A stretch of 64,000 nt of DNA from Desulfobacterales bacterium (GTDB lineage: Bacteria; Desulfobacterota; Desulfobacteria; Desulfobacterales; JAHEIW01): the NCBI GenBank assembly GCA_030145015.1, contig JAQYWI010000006.1, positions 2,149-66,148 of the forward strand, read 5' to 3'. The translations under genes and the position numbers were made by a program. The notes under the pieces are model-generated. The model did no database searches, was not told the origin of the DNA, and was given only the letters and a program-made list of their open reading frames with translations. Shown here one piece after another: positions 42,372 to 52,943 of the stretch (position 1 is its first letter; every line of letters begins with the position of its first letter).

Positions 42372-45300
42372 TTAAATTTCAGCATTATATTCTTGCAGGG
42401 TCTTAACATTCAGCTTTTTTCCCCGCAGCCTTTCGATCGCTTTGTAAATCGCCATTCCGCCCGCAGTTGTCGTGGCGTAAGGAATCTTATGCCGCAGCGA
42501 ATTCCGCCGGATATGATATCCGTCCCGCCGGGTTTCGCCACCGACCGAAGTATTAATTACCAGCTGGATCTCTGCATTTTTTATGGCATCAACTACGTGG
42601 GGCCGTCCCATGGAAACTTTATTCACGCGTTTATTGGCAATACCGTGTTCTGCTAAAAATTTAGATGTGCCATGGGTGGCCATAATTTTAAAGCCGGCAT
42701 CGCGAAACTTGGCGGCCAGGGGCAGGACCGTTTTTTTGTCATTATCGATCACGCTGATAAAAACAGTTCCCGTCGTCGGCAGGTTTTGACCGGCCCCCAG
42801 TTGGGCCTTGGCATAGGCGGACCCGAAATCCAAACCGATTCCCATGACCTCCCCGGTGGACTTCATCTCAGGACCGAGTAATATATCCACATCCGGAAAG
42901 CGATCAAACGGCAGCACGGCTTCTTTCACAGAGATGTGCTTGGGAACAATTTCCGCGGTCAAGCCCAGTTCTTGCAAGGTTCGGCCGAGCATCACTTTGG
43001 TTGCCAGCTTGGCCAAAGGCACACCGGTAGCCTTGCTGACAAACGGGATGGTCCGCGATGCCCTCGGATTGACTTCCAGCACATACAGTTGGCCGTGTCT
43101 TAAGGCATACTGGACATTCATCAAGCCGACCACATTCAATTCAGCTGCCATGGCCTTGGTGGCCTGGGTCATTTGCTCGATAAAATGCGGTTCGATGTTG
43201 ACCGGCGGCAGAACACAGGCTGAATCCCCGGAATGCACCCCGGCCTCTTCGATATGCTCCATAATACCGCCGATAATCGTAGTGCGGCCGTCGCAGATGG
43301 CATCCACGTCGAATTCAAAAGCGTCCTCAACGAATTTATCGACCAATACCGGATGTTCAGGTGAGGCTATAATCGCCAGATGGGTATAATTTTCAAGCGC
43401 GGCTTGATCATAAACGATTTTCATCGCCCGTCCGCCCAGCACATAAGAAGGCCGTACGACGACCGGATAACCAATGGTTTCAGCGACATTCACGGCCTCT
43501 TTTACAGTCAAGGCCGTGCCGTTTTCCGGTTGAATCAGGCCGAGCTTATTGAGCATGGCCTGGAAAAGCTTGCGGTCTTCCGCACGGTCAATACTATCGG
43601 GCTGGGTGCCCAGGATCGGAACCCCGGCGGCGTGCAGTCCCACCGATAGGTTTAGCGGAGTTTGACCGCCAAATTGAACAATGACGCCCAGCGGATTTTC
43701 GGTTTCCACAATGTGGAGCACATCCTCTTTTGTCAGGGGCTCAAAATACAATTTGTCGGAAGTGTCATAATCTGTGCTGACGGTCTCCGGGTTGCTGTTG
43801 ACCATGATGCTTTCAATGCCTTCCTCACGCAATGCAAAGGATGCGTGCACGCAGCAGTAGTCGAATTCAATTCCCTGGCCGATGCGGTTGGGTCCACCCC
43901 CGAGAATCATCACTTTTTTATGATCTGAAACCCGCGCCTCATTTTCCAATTCGTAAGTTGAGTAATAATAAGGCGTTGCGGCCTTAAATTCAGCCGCACA
44001 GGTATCCACCAGTTTATACACCGGGCGTAACCCTAAATCGGTGCGCCTTTTTTTAATGTCCGGCTCACTTACAGTGGTTAAATACGACAGTTGAATGTCT
44101 GAAAAGCCCCATTCCTTGGCCTGCTCCAAAAGGGCATCCGATATTTTTGCGCCGGCTTTTTGAATTTCAAGCTCCAGCGCAACAATCTGTCCGAGTTGAT
44201 CAATAAACCAGGGATCGATTCCGCTTAATTTATAAATCGATTCAATGGACATCCCCTGCAATAGCGCATAGCGCAGGTAAAATATACGCTGAGAGTTGGG
44301 CGAGGTCAGGTTCTGCTCGATTTCGGTTCTGGAGGGCAAACTGTTTTTGATGTTGCGGCTCTCGGAAAAATCTTTGCCGTCGGCTCCCAATCCGTAACGG
44401 CCGGTTTCAAGGGAACGCAGGCCCTTTTGAAGGGCCTCTTTAAAGGTCCGACCGATGGCCATGGTTTCGCCCACCGATTTCATCGATGTGGTCAAAAAGT
44501 CCGGGGTCTCGGGAAACTTTTCAAACGTCCAGCGCGGGACCTTGACCACACAGTAATCCAGGGTCGGTTCAAAAGAAGCCAGGGTCTCACCGGTAATATC
44601 GTTGGAAATTTCATCCAGGGTATAGCCGACCGCCAGTTTGGCTGCAATTTTGGCGATCGGAAACCCGGTGGCCTTGGAGGCCAGGGCAGAACTGCGCGAT
44701 ACCCTGGGATTCATTTCAATTACCACCATCTCTCCATCTTCGGGATTGACGGCAAATTGAACATTCGAGCCGCCGGTGTCCACCCCGATTTCCCGCATAA
44801 TCGCAATCGACGCATTGCGCATGATCTGGTATTCTTTATCACTGAGGGTTTGCGCCGGGGCCACCGTGATGCTGTCTCCGGTGTGAATTCCCATGGGATC
44901 CATGTTTTCGATGGAACAGATGATCACCACATTGTCCTGCTTGTCCCGCATGACCTCCAGTTCATATTCTTTCCAGCCCATGACCGATTCTTCCAGCATC
45001 ACCTGGCCGGTCAGGCTGGCATCCAGCCCGGCCCTGGACAGTTTGTAAAGCTCATCGGAATTATAAGCCACACCGCCGCCGGTTCCCCCCAGGGTAAAAC
45101 TGGGGCGCACAATGATGGGAAATCCGACTTCATGTGCAATTTTGCGGACATCACCCATGCTGTGGGCGATCCCGCTATTGGGAATCCGCAGCCCGATGCG
45201 GGTCATGGCCTGGCGAAAAAGATCGCGGTCTTCGGCCTTATTTATGGCGGGGATGGAGGCACCGATCATTTCGACTTTGAATTTATCCAGAACCCCTGCT

Positions 45301-45611
45301 TGGGCGACTTCGATGGCCGTATTCAAACCGGTTTGCCCGCCGAGGGTCGGCAGCAATGCATCCGGCTTTTCGCGCTCAATAATCATCGCCACCGTTTCGG
45401 GCGTAACCGGTTCAATATAGGTTCGATCGGCCGTCTCCGGATCGGTCATAATGGTAGCCGGATTGGAATTTACCAGGATGACCTCGAAGCCTTCCTCTTT
45501 AAGGGCCTTACATGCCTGGGTGCCGGAATAATCGAACTCACACGCCTGGCTGATGATGATCGGGCCGGCACCGATGATTAAGATCCGATGGATGTCTGTT
45601 CGTTTGGGCAT
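42372..45611 (-). CDS. carB: Carbamoyl-phosphate synthase large subunit
   Basis: 1079 residues, the full family length. Two homologous ATP-grasp halves are visible: [19 protein letters not shown] near the N-terminus, with its counterpart [20 protein letters not shown] at ~570. Each is followed by [11 protein letters not shown] or [11 protein letters not shown], and each half ends in [18 protein letters not shown] or [18 protein letters not shown]. The C-terminal MGS-like allosteric domain (from ~945, [15 protein letters not shown]) carries regulation by nucleotides/ornithine. It forms carbamoyl phosphate for pyrimidines and arginine together with CarA, encoded 108 bp upstream. Confidence 0.97.
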   Translation of the reverse strand: MPKRTDIHRILIIGAGPIIISQACEFDYSGTQACKALKEEGFEVILVNSNPATIMTDPETADRTYIEPVTPETVAMIIEREKPDALLPTLGGQTGLNTAIEVAQAGVLDKFKVEMIGASIPAINKAEDRDLFRQAMTRIGLRIPNSGIAHSMGDVRKIAHEVGFPIIVRPSFTLGGTGGGVAYNSDELYKLSRAGLDASLTGQVMLEESVMGWKEYELEVMRDKQDNVVIICSIENMDPMGIHTGDSITVAPAQTLSDKEYQIMRNASIAIMREIGVDTGGSNVQFAVNPEDGEMVVIEMNPRVSRSSALASKATGFPIAKIAAKLAVGYTLDEISNDITGETLASFEPTLDYCVVKVPRWTFEKFPETPDFLTTSMKSVGETMAIGRTFKEALQKGLRSLETGRYGLGADGKDFSESRNIKNSLPSRTEIEQNLTSPNSQRIFYLRYALLQGMSIESIYKLSGIDPWFIDQLGQIVALELEIQKAGAKISDALLEQAKEWGFSDIQLSYLTTVSEPDIKKRRTDLGLRPVYKLVDTCAAEFKAATPYYYSTYELENEARVSDHKKVMILGGGPNRIGQGIEFDYCCVHASFALREEGIESIMVNSNPETVSTDYDTSDKLYFEPLTKEDVLHIVETENPLGVIVQFGGQTPLNLSVGLHAAGVPILGTQPDSIDRAEDRKLFQAMLNKLGLIQPENGTALTVKEAVNVAETIGYPVVVRPSYVLGGRAMKIVYDQAALENYTHLAIIASPEHPVLVDKFVEDAFEFDVDAICDGRTTIIGGIMEHIEEAGVHSGDSACVLPPVNIEPHFIEQMTQATKAMAAELNVVGLMNVQYALRHGQLYVLEVNPRASRTIPFVSKATGVPLAKLATKVMLGRTLQELGLTAEIVPKHISVKEAVLPFDRFPDVDILLGPEMKSTGEVMGIGLDFGSAYAKAQLGAGQNLPTTGTVFISVIDNDKKTVLPLAAKFRDAGFKIMATHGTSKFLAEHGIANKRVNKVSMGRPHVVDAIKNAEIQLVINTSVGGETRRDGYHIRRNSLRHKIPYATTTAGGMAIYKAIERLRGKKLNVKTLQEYNAEI

Positions 45612-45631
45612 AAATAAATTGTTTGTTGAAT

Positions 45632-45719
45632 TTGTTTAATTGGTTTGATTGGTTACGGTGAAATCAAAGAGAACGGTCCAACCAATGGAACTAATCGAAC
45701 CAATTGAACCAATCGAACC
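45632..45719. repeat. Word-palindrome repeat (AATTGGTTTGATTGG family), between carA and carB
   Basis: TTTAATTGGTTTGATTGGTT faces CCAACCAATGGAACTAATCG and AACCAATTGAACCAATCG. It fills practically the whole carA-carB gap. Confidence 0.85.
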
Positions 45720-46853
45720 CTATTTCATCAATTCTTTAAACTCATCAAAGAGATAGCGTGCATCGTGCGGACCCGGAGATGCTTCAGGATGGTATTGCAC
45801 CGAAAATATCGGGTATTTGCGGTGCCGAAAGCCTTCCAGGGTATTGTCATTTAAGTTAACGTGGGTAATTTCAATGTCATTTCCCTGGAGAGATTCCGTA
45901 TCTACGGCAAATCCATGGTTTTGGGAGGTAATTTCGACCTTCCCGGTTCGAAAATTTTTGACCGGTTGATTAGCACCCCGATGGCCGAATTTCAACTTAA
46001 AAGTTTTGGCACCCAGCGCCAGCCCGAGGAGCTGGTGACCGAGGCAGATACCGAAAATGGGCCGATAGTCCAATAAGGACCGAATGGTTTCAATTGCATC
46101 GCTAACCGGCTCGGGATCCCCCGGACCGTTTGAAAGAAAAATGCCGTCCGGCGCCATGGCTTGAATGCTGTCGGCGGTGGTGGCAGATGGCACCACCACC
46201 AGCTCACATCCGGCCTTTTCCATTTGCCTCAGAATGTTAAATTTGATGCCAAAATCAAATGCGATCACCGAGCGTTTTAGGCCGCGATGTCGCCAGATGG
46301 TTTTGTCCAGCGGGCGGCTGTCGGAACGAATAATTTCCGGTTCACCCCTCTCCCAGTAAAAAGGATCCGGGGTCGTCACCACTTTAGCCAGATTTAAACC
46401 CGCCATTTGGGGAATTTCGCCGGCTCTTTTCACCAGAGAAGCCGGCTTTAAATCGTCAGTGGAAATAATCGCCCGCATGGCGCCGGCATTTCGGATATGA
46501 CGTGTAATGGCCCGGGTATCCAGGTGCTCAACACCCAGTATCCCATGGCTTGTCAGGTAATCTCCCAGGGTTGCCGTCGATCGAAAGTTACTGGGATACG
46601 CCTGATACTCTTTAATTAAAAAGGCTGCAACCTGTATGCGGCCGGACTCAATGTCTTCAGGATTAACGCCATAGTTTCCAATAAGCGGATACGTCATGAC
46701 GACCATTTGCCCGCTGTAAGAGGGGTCGGTCAGGACTTCCTGATAGCCGGTCATGCCGGTGTTAAATACAACTTCGCCCGCAGCTTCTCCCTTTCCGGTA
46801 AATGACCGGCAGGGAAAGGTGCGGCCGTCCTCTAATGCGAGTAATGCGTCCAT
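45720..46853 (-). CDS. carA: Carbamoyl-phosphate synthase small (glutaminase) subunit
   Basis: 377 residues. The N-terminal CarA domain starts LLALEDGRTFPCRSFTGKGE with FNTGMTGYQEVLTDPSYSGQ. The class I amidotransferase domain has the nucleophile in FGICLGHQLL and the histidine in VQYHPEASPGP. It hydrolyses glutamine and channels ammonia to CarB. It lies upstream of carB on the same strand. No typical PyrR or ArgR site was noticed; the upstream gap is occupied by another palindromic repeat. Confidence 0.97.
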   Translation of the reverse strand: MDALLALEDGRTFPCRSFTGKGEAAGEVVFNTGMTGYQEVLTDPSYSGQMVVMTYPLIGNYGVNPEDIESGRIQVAAFLIKEYQAYPSNFRSTATLGDYLTSHGILGVEHLDTRAITRHIRNAGAMRAIISTDDLKPASLVKRAGEIPQMAGLNLAKVVTTPDPFYWERGEPEIIRSDSRPLDKTIWRHRGLKRSVIAFDFGIKFNILRQMEKAGCELVVVPSATTADSIQAMAPDGIFLSNGPGDPEPVSDAIETIRSLLDYRPIFGICLGHQLLGLALGAKTFKLKFGHRGANQPVKNFRTGKVEITSQNHGFAVDTESLQGNDIEITHVNLNDNTLEGFRHRKYPIFSVQYHPEASPGPHDARYLFDEFKELMK

Positions 46854-46870
46854 AAAAATAAGATTTTGTT

Positions 46871-46966
46871 TTATTGGTTTTATTTGTTTAATTGGTTCAA
46901 TTCGTTTAGAAGATATGGCCTATTAAAACAACCCATAAAACCAATGGAACCAATCAAACTAATTTA
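46871..46966. repeat. Word-palindrome repeat (AATTGGTTTGATTGG family), upstream of carA
   Basis: TTATTGGTTTTATTTG and TTAATTGGTTCAATTCG face CATAAAACCAATGGAACC and AATCAAACTAATT. It fills the 115 bp between carA and the glutamate synthase operon. Confidence 0.8.
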
Positions 46967-46968
46967 AA

Positions 46969-49317
46969 CTACTCAATCGGGGTATTCTCCACTAAATCCC
47001 AAACCCCGCAGGGACAGGCTCCGGCACAGAAACCGCATCCAATGCACAGATTTTCATCCACAACATATTCATAATCGTCACTTTCCAAGTCTTTTCTGCT
47101 GATGGCAGACTGCGGGCAAACGGAGACACAGATGCCGCAGTCCCGGCAGGCACCGCAGGATGAGCATTGTGACCCGCAATGATCCAGATCGGCAAATTCG
47201 GTAATCCGGGGATCAAAATATTCCAGTGTCACCCGCCGCCGATCGATCATGGAGCGCTTTTCGAAAGCCGGCTTTTTGCCCTCTAAAATGTCGCAAATCG
47301 TGCGGGCAACAACCCGGCCGGAACCAATGGCTTCGGTCAGCAACCCCGGCTTGACCACATCGCCGAGGGCAAAGATTTGGGGGTCTGATGTCTGATAGTT
47401 GTCATTTATCTTAACAAACCCGTTTTCGGTTGTAACCGTTTCGGGAATAGACTCGAGATCCGGCACATCGCCAATGGAAACGATCACCGTATCGGCGGGT
47501 ACTTCTTCTCCGGTGGTCAGTTTCACACCGGATGGGGTAATTTCCCGGGTAAATACCGGCCACATAAATTCGGCCCCGACTGCCTCTGCGGCATCTCTTT
47601 CTTTGCCGAAAGATGCCGGCGCCTGAATATCCAGCAGGGTGATTTTCCGAGCCCCCAGACGGTGTGCTTCGGCAGCCGCATCGCAACCTACATTGCCGGC
47701 GCCGATGATGACCACATTTTTACCCACCTTGGTTTTGTTTGTTTTGGCTGCCTTCAGAAAATCAAGCGCCGTGATGGTTCTTTCATTCCCCGGAATCGGC
47801 AGGCTTCTGGGTTTCTGGGCGCCAGTGGCAATGATGACAAAATCAAAATCCGCTTTGAGCTGGATGATGTCTTTGGCACCCAGGGGCTGTCGCAGGTTTA
47901 CCTGGGGAATCACCTCTTTGATCCGCTGCATCTCTTTGGCGATCACTTTTTTGGGAATTCGGCTCTCGGGAATAACCTGCGTTATTTTTCCGCCGAGTGT
48001 CTTTGCCACCTCGTAAATGGTGACCTGATGCGCCTGCTGGCGCAGCTGCCAGGCAACGGAGATCCCGGCCGGCCCGCCGCCGATGACCGCAATTTTTTTA
48101 TCGCCTTCCGGCGGCAGATCGGGCAGTTTGGCTTTGAGACTCGCCTGGCCCAGTTGGGTGACGTCCACCGGTGCCATTGCTGAAATTTGCCGCGTGCAGG
48201 ACTGCATGCACAGGTTGGGGCACAAATATCCGCATACCGACGCCGGAAAGGGCGTATAACCCAGTGCCAGATCCACCGCTTCATCCACGCGGCCTTCACG
48301 GATCAGGCGCCATCTTTCCTGCACGGGAATGCCGGTCGGACAGGTGGCCTCACAGGGTGCCGCATATTTGCGGTTTTCCCAGACCGGAACAAATCGCCGC
48401 AGGAAGCTGTTGGTAATCAAGGCAATGGGTGTTCGATCCAGTTGGGTAAGATCGCCGATTAAGCCCCCCCCGCCCAGCTCCTTGTCCCAGGTCTCCTCTC
48501 GAAAAGAATGCATGGATCGCATCGGGCTGGAGACTTTTTCCTGGGGCGTGCGGGCCACCAGAAGCTGCCACTGTTTTTTATCGGAAAACGTTTTAATAAG
48601 CTCGGACCGATCAATTTTCTGCAGGAAAGCGTTTAATTTCTCCGTCAGCCAGTTCCACTCATCGTCTTTGATCGGAACCATTTTAGCATCAGGCTGGCTG
48701 TAGCCACTATGCGCTCCCCGGAAGAAAACCTTCCCGCCAACCATACCGACAAAGGGCCGATAGCCCAAAACATTTTCCGGGTTCTGGGGCTCATGCCCGC
48801 AAATCACGGCGATTCCACCGGCCATAAACTCACCGAAGTAATCACCGACAGAACCCAACACCCAGAGTTCAGGTGGTGCAAAACGCGGATTATGCTTGGT
48901 CATGGTCATGCCGCGCGCACCGATGTTCCCGGCGATAAAAATTTTGCCCTGGGCCATGGCATTGGCGCAGCCATTGCCCGCATTTCCATGAATGGCAATC
49001 TCGGCACCGGCGTTGAGCCAGCCGACATCATCCGAGGCCGGGCCCAGGACTTTGATAAAGGTGTTGGGAAAGCCCATGGAGCCCACCCGTTGTCCGGTTT
49101 GGCCGGTTATCTTGATATGAACCGAGTCATTTCCGCTGCGCCAGAGCCGGCCGCCGATACCATGCTGGCCGAGGGCGCGGACCTCTATCGAGCGCTCACC
49201 CCGCGCCACAGCTTCTTGAATCTGCTCTTCCAAAACCCTTGATTCCACCCGCTCTCCGCTGAATGTTCCTGAAATCACCCGGGGCTGAGTGTGTTGGTTT
49301 GTTTCTCGTTTATTCAT
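46969..49317 (-). CDS. Glutamate synthase GXGXG domain fused to GltD-like FAD/iron-sulfur oxidoreductase
   Basis: 782 residues from the ATG at 49317 (ribosome site GGAGAG). A longer frame to 49380 would only translate a repeat. Residues ~15-230 are the GltB C-terminal GXGXG beta-helix (AIHGNAGNGCANAMAQGKI). From ~305 comes a GltD/small-subunit part: CEATCPTGIPVQ cluster region, FAD site IAVIGGGPAGISVAW, NAD(P) site VVIIGAGNVGCDAA and IFALGDVV. The C-terminus has two 4Fe-4S motifs (CGACRDCGICVSVCP, CIGCGFCAGACPCG). It is the electron-input subunit of a three-gene, archaeal-type split GOGAT. It is last in the operon. Confidence 0.9.
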   Translation of the reverse strand: MNKRETNQHTQPRVISGTFSGERVESRVLEEQIQEAVARGERSIEVRALGQHGIGGRLWRSGNDSVHIKITGQTGQRVGSMGFPNTFIKVLGPASDDVGWLNAGAEIAIHGNAGNGCANAMAQGKIFIAGNIGARGMTMTKHNPRFAPPELWVLGSVGDYFGEFMAGGIAVICGHEPQNPENVLGYRPFVGMVGGKVFFRGAHSGYSQPDAKMVPIKDDEWNWLTEKLNAFLQKIDRSELIKTFSDKKQWQLLVARTPQEKVSSPMRSMHSFREETWDKELGGGGLIGDLTQLDRTPIALITNSFLRRFVPVWENRKYAAPCEATCPTGIPVQERWRLIREGRVDEAVDLALGYTPFPASVCGYLCPNLCMQSCTRQISAMAPVDVTQLGQASLKAKLPDLPPEGDKKIAVIGGGPAGISVAWQLRQQAHQVTIYEVAKTLGGKITQVIPESRIPKKVIAKEMQRIKEVIPQVNLRQPLGAKDIIQLKADFDFVIIATGAQKPRSLPIPGNERTITALDFLKAAKTNKTKVGKNVVIIGAGNVGCDAAAEAHRLGARKITLLDIQAPASFGKERDAAEAVGAEFMWPVFTREITPSGVKLTTGEEVPADTVIVSIGDVPDLESIPETVTTENGFVKINDNYQTSDPQIFALGDVVKPGLLTEAIGSGRVVARTICDILEGKKPAFEKRSMIDRRRVTLEYFDPRITEFADLDHCGSQCSSCGACRDCGICVSVCPQSAISRKDLESDDYEYVVDENLCIGCGFCAGACPCGVWDLVENTPIE

Positions 49318-49344
49318 ATGTTCTCTCCACATCTTCCAATCAGG

Positions 49345-49480
49345 AGAAATCAGAAATCCGAAACACGAAATCCGAAACAATTTTCAAAATTATAAATTCG
49401 AATGCTCCAAACAGTTTCGGATTTAGATCATTCGATATTCGGATTTGTTTCGTGCTTCGATATTCGAATTTCGAATTTAT
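49345..49480. repeat. Word-palindrome repeat (GAAATCCGAAACACG family)
   Basis: CAGAAATCCGAAACACGAAA and TCCGAAACAATTTTC on the left face CAGTTTCGGATTTAG, TTCGGATTTGTTTCGTGC and TTCGAATTTCG on the right. It lies in the gap between the two glutamate synthase genes; translated, it reads like the false leader FRISCFGFLIS. Confidence 0.78.
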
Positions 49481-49502
49481 CGCTATTCTGCCAACCGCAT
49501 CG

Positions 49503-51137
49503 CTAGACAACATACTTTATCTTCAACCGCTCCGCCACATTGGGGTCATCGATGCCCAGCGCATCGGACATGCCGATGGGCAATGATGTGGATCGCCCCA
49601 GCGGTGCTACTATTTTTTTAAGTTCAATATCAAAGCTTAAATAAAGGTCGACCAACCGTTGGGCCACCTGCTCAGGGTCAAGGCGCCGATACAGGCGTGC
49701 GTCCTGGGATGTTATCCCCTTAGGGCAAAGACCGATGTTGCAAATGTTGCAGCGGTCGGATTCAGAACCCAGGCACCCGGCAGCAGCCTGCATGACGTAC
49801 TTGCCGATCTGAACGCCACTGGCGCCCAGCATAATAAGAGCGGCGGCATTGGCCGCCAGATTCCCGTTTTTGCCGACACCGCCGCCGGCAAACAGCGGCA
49901 GCTGGTTTTGCATGCCCACCTGCACAAGCGTCAGGTAACCGTCGCGAATATTACTGGCGATGGGGTGCCCCATATGGTTCATTGATACATTATAAGCGGC
50001 CCCTGTCCCGCCGTCCTCACCGTCAATTGCCAGCCCGGCGGCATAGGGGTTGCGGGTCAGGTTGTTTAAAACCGCCATTGCCGTCGAGGTACCGGATATT
50101 TTTGGATATACCGGCACCCGGAACCCCCAGGCCATGTACATCGATTGGATCATCTTGGCGACCGATTCTTCAATCGAATACTGGGTCTGGTGGGTAGGCG
50201 GACTCGGCAGATTGATACCGGTGGGCACGCCCCGGATGGCGGCAATCAGTTTGTTGACTTTGTACCACATCAGCAGTCCGCCGTCTCCGGGTTTGGCACC
50301 CTGTCCATATTTGATCTCGATGGCACAGGGATCTTCTTTCATTTCCGGGATGGCGTGAATAATCTCATCCCAGCCGAAATAGCCGCTGGCGATCTGCAGG
50401 ATGACATATTTTAAAAATCGGGACCGCAACAGCCGCGGCGGACATCCGCCCTCACCGGTACAGATCCGCACCGGCATACCCAGTTCTTCATTTAAATAGG
50501 CCACACCCATCTGCAATCCTTCCCACATGGTAGGGGACAGGGCCCCGAAAGACATGGCGCCGATGATCAACGGATAGATTTCGCGAACCGGTGGAATCCA
50601 GCCGTTTACACTTAAGAATTTCAGATTGTCTTCGGGCGGCAAAACCCGCCCCAGCAAAGTGCGCAGTTCGAACTCATGGCGGCCGGCATCCAGGGCCGGG
50701 TCGGTTAACATCGAGATGCGGATAAATTTCAGGCGATCCAGAATACCACCGGGCACATTGCGCCGACCGCCCCGTCTGCGGGGCTGGCCGCCCTGGTCAA
50801 CGTGAAATTTGAGTTTATCGGCTTCATCACTTCGGCAGGGAACAATGCAGTCATTGGGGCAAACCATGGTACACATGGCACAGCCGATACATCGGTAAGC
50901 CGGGTCTGTTTTTTGCCGGATGCCGTAATAACTTTTATAGGCCATGGCCGGCGCTTGCGACAGGTCCGTCGGGGGCTCGAGCAGTCGCTTGCGAAATACC
51001 CCCAGCTCAATGGCATTTACCGGGCATATCGCCGTGCATTTGCCGCAAAGGGTACATTTTTCTTTATCCCATAGAACCTGCCACGGTAGGTCTTTAACAC
51101 TCAGTGTGGAAGGGGTAATGGGTCTTTCTGGTTCCAT
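49503..51137 (-). CDS. Glutamate synthase central FMN/synthase domain protein
   Basis: 544 residues. The N-terminus holds two ferredoxin-like clusters, CTLCGKCTAICP (~28-39) and CIGCAMCTMVCP (~80-91), not found in ordinary GltB. The FMN synthase barrel follows: PLIIGAMSFGALSP, GEGGCPPRLL, IEIKYGQGAKPGDGGLL and DGEDGGTGAA. The 3Fe-4S ligands are in CNICNIGLCPKGI. It makes glutamate from 2-oxoglutarate and ammonia released by the partner amidotransferase. It overlaps that gene's end by 37 bp, with a strong AGGAGGTTACGTT ribosome site inside it. Confidence 0.92.
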   Translation of the reverse strand: MEPERPITPSTLSVKDLPWQVLWDKEKCTLCGKCTAICPVNAIELGVFRKRLLEPPTDLSQAPAMAYKSYYGIRQKTDPAYRCIGCAMCTMVCPNDCIVPCRSDEADKLKFHVDQGGQPRRRGGRRNVPGGILDRLKFIRISMLTDPALDAGRHEFELRTLLGRVLPPEDNLKFLSVNGWIPPVREIYPLIIGAMSFGALSPTMWEGLQMGVAYLNEELGMPVRICTGEGGCPPRLLRSRFLKYVILQIASGYFGWDEIIHAIPEMKEDPCAIEIKYGQGAKPGDGGLLMWYKVNKLIAAIRGVPTGINLPSPPTHQTQYSIEESVAKMIQSMYMAWGFRVPVYPKISGTSTAMAVLNNLTRNPYAAGLAIDGEDGGTGAAYNVSMNHMGHPIASNIRDGYLTLVQVGMQNQLPLFAGGGVGKNGNLAANAAALIMLGASGVQIGKYVMQAAAGCLGSESDRCNICNIGLCPKGITSQDARLYRRLDPEQVAQRLVDLYLSFDIELKKIVAPLGRSTSLPIGMSDALGIDDPNVAERLKIKYVV

Positions 51138-52231
51138 AACGTAACCTCCTGACGCCCCGGACCGACAAGGACCGTATCCAGGTGCATGGGTTGAAAATCC
51201 TTGCTTTTATCCCGGTTTGGAATGGCGGCGTCCAGGCCGCAGATTTCTGAAGAAAACGCATAGACACCGGGCTTTCCGCCGACAACTCCGGGTCGCAGTT
51301 TCTTACGATCCTGCACCATAAACACACTATGGTCCGGAAGACAGCCGATCACACAATTGGGCCCGTCCGTAATCAGCGGCCGGCATGTTTGTTTAAGATT
51401 CTTTAAAAAATTACGGTTGGGATGGTCTAATAAATCTTCATCCTGAAGCGGTGTGATCACATGCTTGTAGGTTTCAATTCCAAGCCCGAGTTTGGAAACC
51501 GCATAATGCAGGATGTGGGTGAACACCTCCGAGTCCGACTGATAGCCGGAATAGCCTGGAAAGCCTCTAGACTCCAAGAATGACCGGATCGGAACAAAGG
51601 CCGTATTTTCTCCGTTGGTCATGGTTGAATATCCCTGAATGAAAAACGGATGACAGGCATACAGGGTAATGGCATAATTGGTGTTCTGGCGTCCCTGGGC
51701 CATGATCACCCTGGAAAAAAGCTCTTTGCGGTCCAGATTCAAATGCTGGGCAATCAGCATGGGGTCCCCGATTTCCTTGATCATAATCACATCCGGCCAG
51801 AAGGAAAAAACAATCATATCATTTTTTTCCTCCCCCATGGCCCTGAGCTGAAGCCGAATCTTAAGGAGTTGATCATAGAGTTCCGCCTGGCTGAGATCCT
51901 CCCATTCTTCCGGGTATTCATAGGCCCGAATCAGATATACATCCCGTTTGGGAACACCGGGAGGGGGTGTTTTGGGGAGTTTAACAGTGATTTTATATTT
52001 GGTCATAAAGCCGATATCCATCATAAAAGTGTCCAGGCGCTTTAAGCCTTTATCGCTAAAAATTCCCGATAGAATCGGGGCGTCTTTCATCTCATCAAAC
52101 GGCCCGGCAAGATCACGCAGAAAAATCCCGACGCCCGAACAATCATGCCCCTCGCGCATAACATCAAGCGCATTCAGGGCGACCATTGGGGATAAGGGCT
52201 CCTGGCTGGTGATGGCAAATAAGCGGCACAT
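51101..52231 (-). CDS. Glutamate synthase glutaminase subunit (class II amidotransferase)
   Basis: 376 residues starting MCRLFAITSQEP, so after removal of Met the Cys2 is the N-terminal nucleophile of an Ntn amidotransferase. Further landmarks are EGHDCSGVGIFL, RQNTNYAITLYACHPFFIQGYSTMTNGENTAF and a SDSEVFTHIL segment, as in the GltB N-terminal domain. Splitting this domain off as its own gene is typical of archaea and several deltaproteobacteria. It is first in the operon, with AAGGAGATCAAATACC before ATG, and lies about 280 bp downstream of a sigma-54 type promoter. Confidence 0.9.
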   Translation of the reverse strand: MCRLFAITSQEPLSPMVALNALDVMREGHDCSGVGIFLRDLAGPFDEMKDAPILSGIFSDKGLKRLDTFMMDIGFMTKYKITVKLPKTPPPGVPKRDVYLIRAYEYPEEWEDLSQAELYDQLLKIRLQLRAMGEEKNDMIVFSFWPDVIMIKEIGDPMLIAQHLNLDRKELFSRVIMAQGRQNTNYAITLYACHPFFIQGYSTMTNGENTAFVPIRSFLESRGFPGYSGYQSDSEVFTHILHYAVSKLGLGIETYKHVITPLQDEDLLDHPNRNFLKNLKQTCRPLITDGPNCVIGCLPDHSVFMVQDRKKLRPGVVGGKPGVYAFSSEICGLDAAIPNRDKSKDFQPMHLDTVLVGPGRQEVTLWNQKDPLPLPH

Positions 52232-52522
52232 GGTATTTGATCTCCTTTTTCAGCATAAAATTAAAGATAAAAAATCCTGTTGGGGCAACAAATGACAATG
52301 GTGCGACCTCCATTGCGATGGAAACGGCAAGTGACAGCAATGTAGATCAGATCAGTCAGGTTATCGCTTGAGGCAGGAAGTACTGCAAATTATGGTAGTC
52401 AAGAAATTCATAATACGTTTAGTTTTCAATCGCTTATATCATATAAACATAATTTGAAAAACAAAAAATTGATTTATATCAACGATTAGCCCAAAAGTGC
52501 AAATTACCCCTATGAAGTCTTC

Positions 52523-52538
52523 AGCAATGACCATGCCA
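52523..52538 (-). promoter_or_regulatory. Sigma-54 promoter of the glutamate synthase operon
   Basis: Read on the minus strand the sequence is TGGCATGGTCATTGCT: GG and GC elements exactly 10 bp apart, close to the consensus TGGCAC-N5-TTGCA. It sits ~292 bp before the glutaminase-subunit start codon, which leaves a long leader. An identical spacing and near-identical hexamers are found before glnD. Confidence 0.75.
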
Positions 52539-52610
52539 GAGCTCGAAGAACCGCGAATGCCCATAATCATTGGATCCATGAATCATTCCAAAAAACAACA
52601 GGCAATAAAC

Positions 52611-52655
52611 ATACATAAATGTAATAGATTGCTCTGGAATTTTACAAAAATGTAA
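52611..52655 (-). promoter_or_regulatory. Paired upstream activator sites before the glutamate synthase promoter
   Basis: On the minus strand, TTACATTTTTGTAA (52655-52642) is followed 31 bp nearer the promoter by TTACATTTATGTAT (52624-52611), 12 of 14 bases alike. The first lies ~103 bp upstream of the -24 element. The same 14-mer precedes the glnD promoter. This spacing equals about three helical turns, typical for enhancer-binding proteins. Confidence 0.65.
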
Positions 52656-52830
52656 GAATTATGGCGACTATCGCCACGGGGATATTATTTTGACAACCGG
52701 ACGGCTTTATTTTATTAATGGTATTATTTTCTTCAAACAACTTGCCGCCACCCTTGGCAATCGTTTGTTAGAATCGTATAAAATGGTAACGTTGTCCAAA
52801 AAATAAATACAGCCATCGTTTATCGCAGTA

Positions 52831-52923
52831 ATCGTCCTCGTTCTCGTCCTCGTACTCGTGCTCGAAAAGCAGAATTTGGGGAGGACAATTTGATAGCGTG
52901 TCGAGGACGAGAACGAGGACGAT
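52831..52923. repeat. Word-palindrome repeat (CGAGTACGAGGACGA family), best copy
   Basis: A 22 bp perfect inverted repeat, 52831-52852 against 52902-52923 (core GTCCTCGTTCTCGTCCTCG). It lies right before the M48 protease gene. Apart from this and the regulatory sites above, 52232-52943 contains no gene. Confidence 0.9.
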
Positions 52924-52943
52924 TATAAAAATAGGAGATTGTT

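Noticed and set aside
44427..45581. 384-codon frame antisense to carB, and a 263-codon frame antisense to purF (41302-42093)
   Set aside because: Long histidine/glycine-rich antisense frames are a by-product of codon usage in highly conserved genes; they lack domains and ribosome sites.
49318..49380. N-terminal extension of the GXGXG/GltD fusion gene
   Set aside because: It translates the AATCCGAAACACG word repeat; the ATG at 49317 has a ribosome site (GGAGAG) and starts the conserved part.
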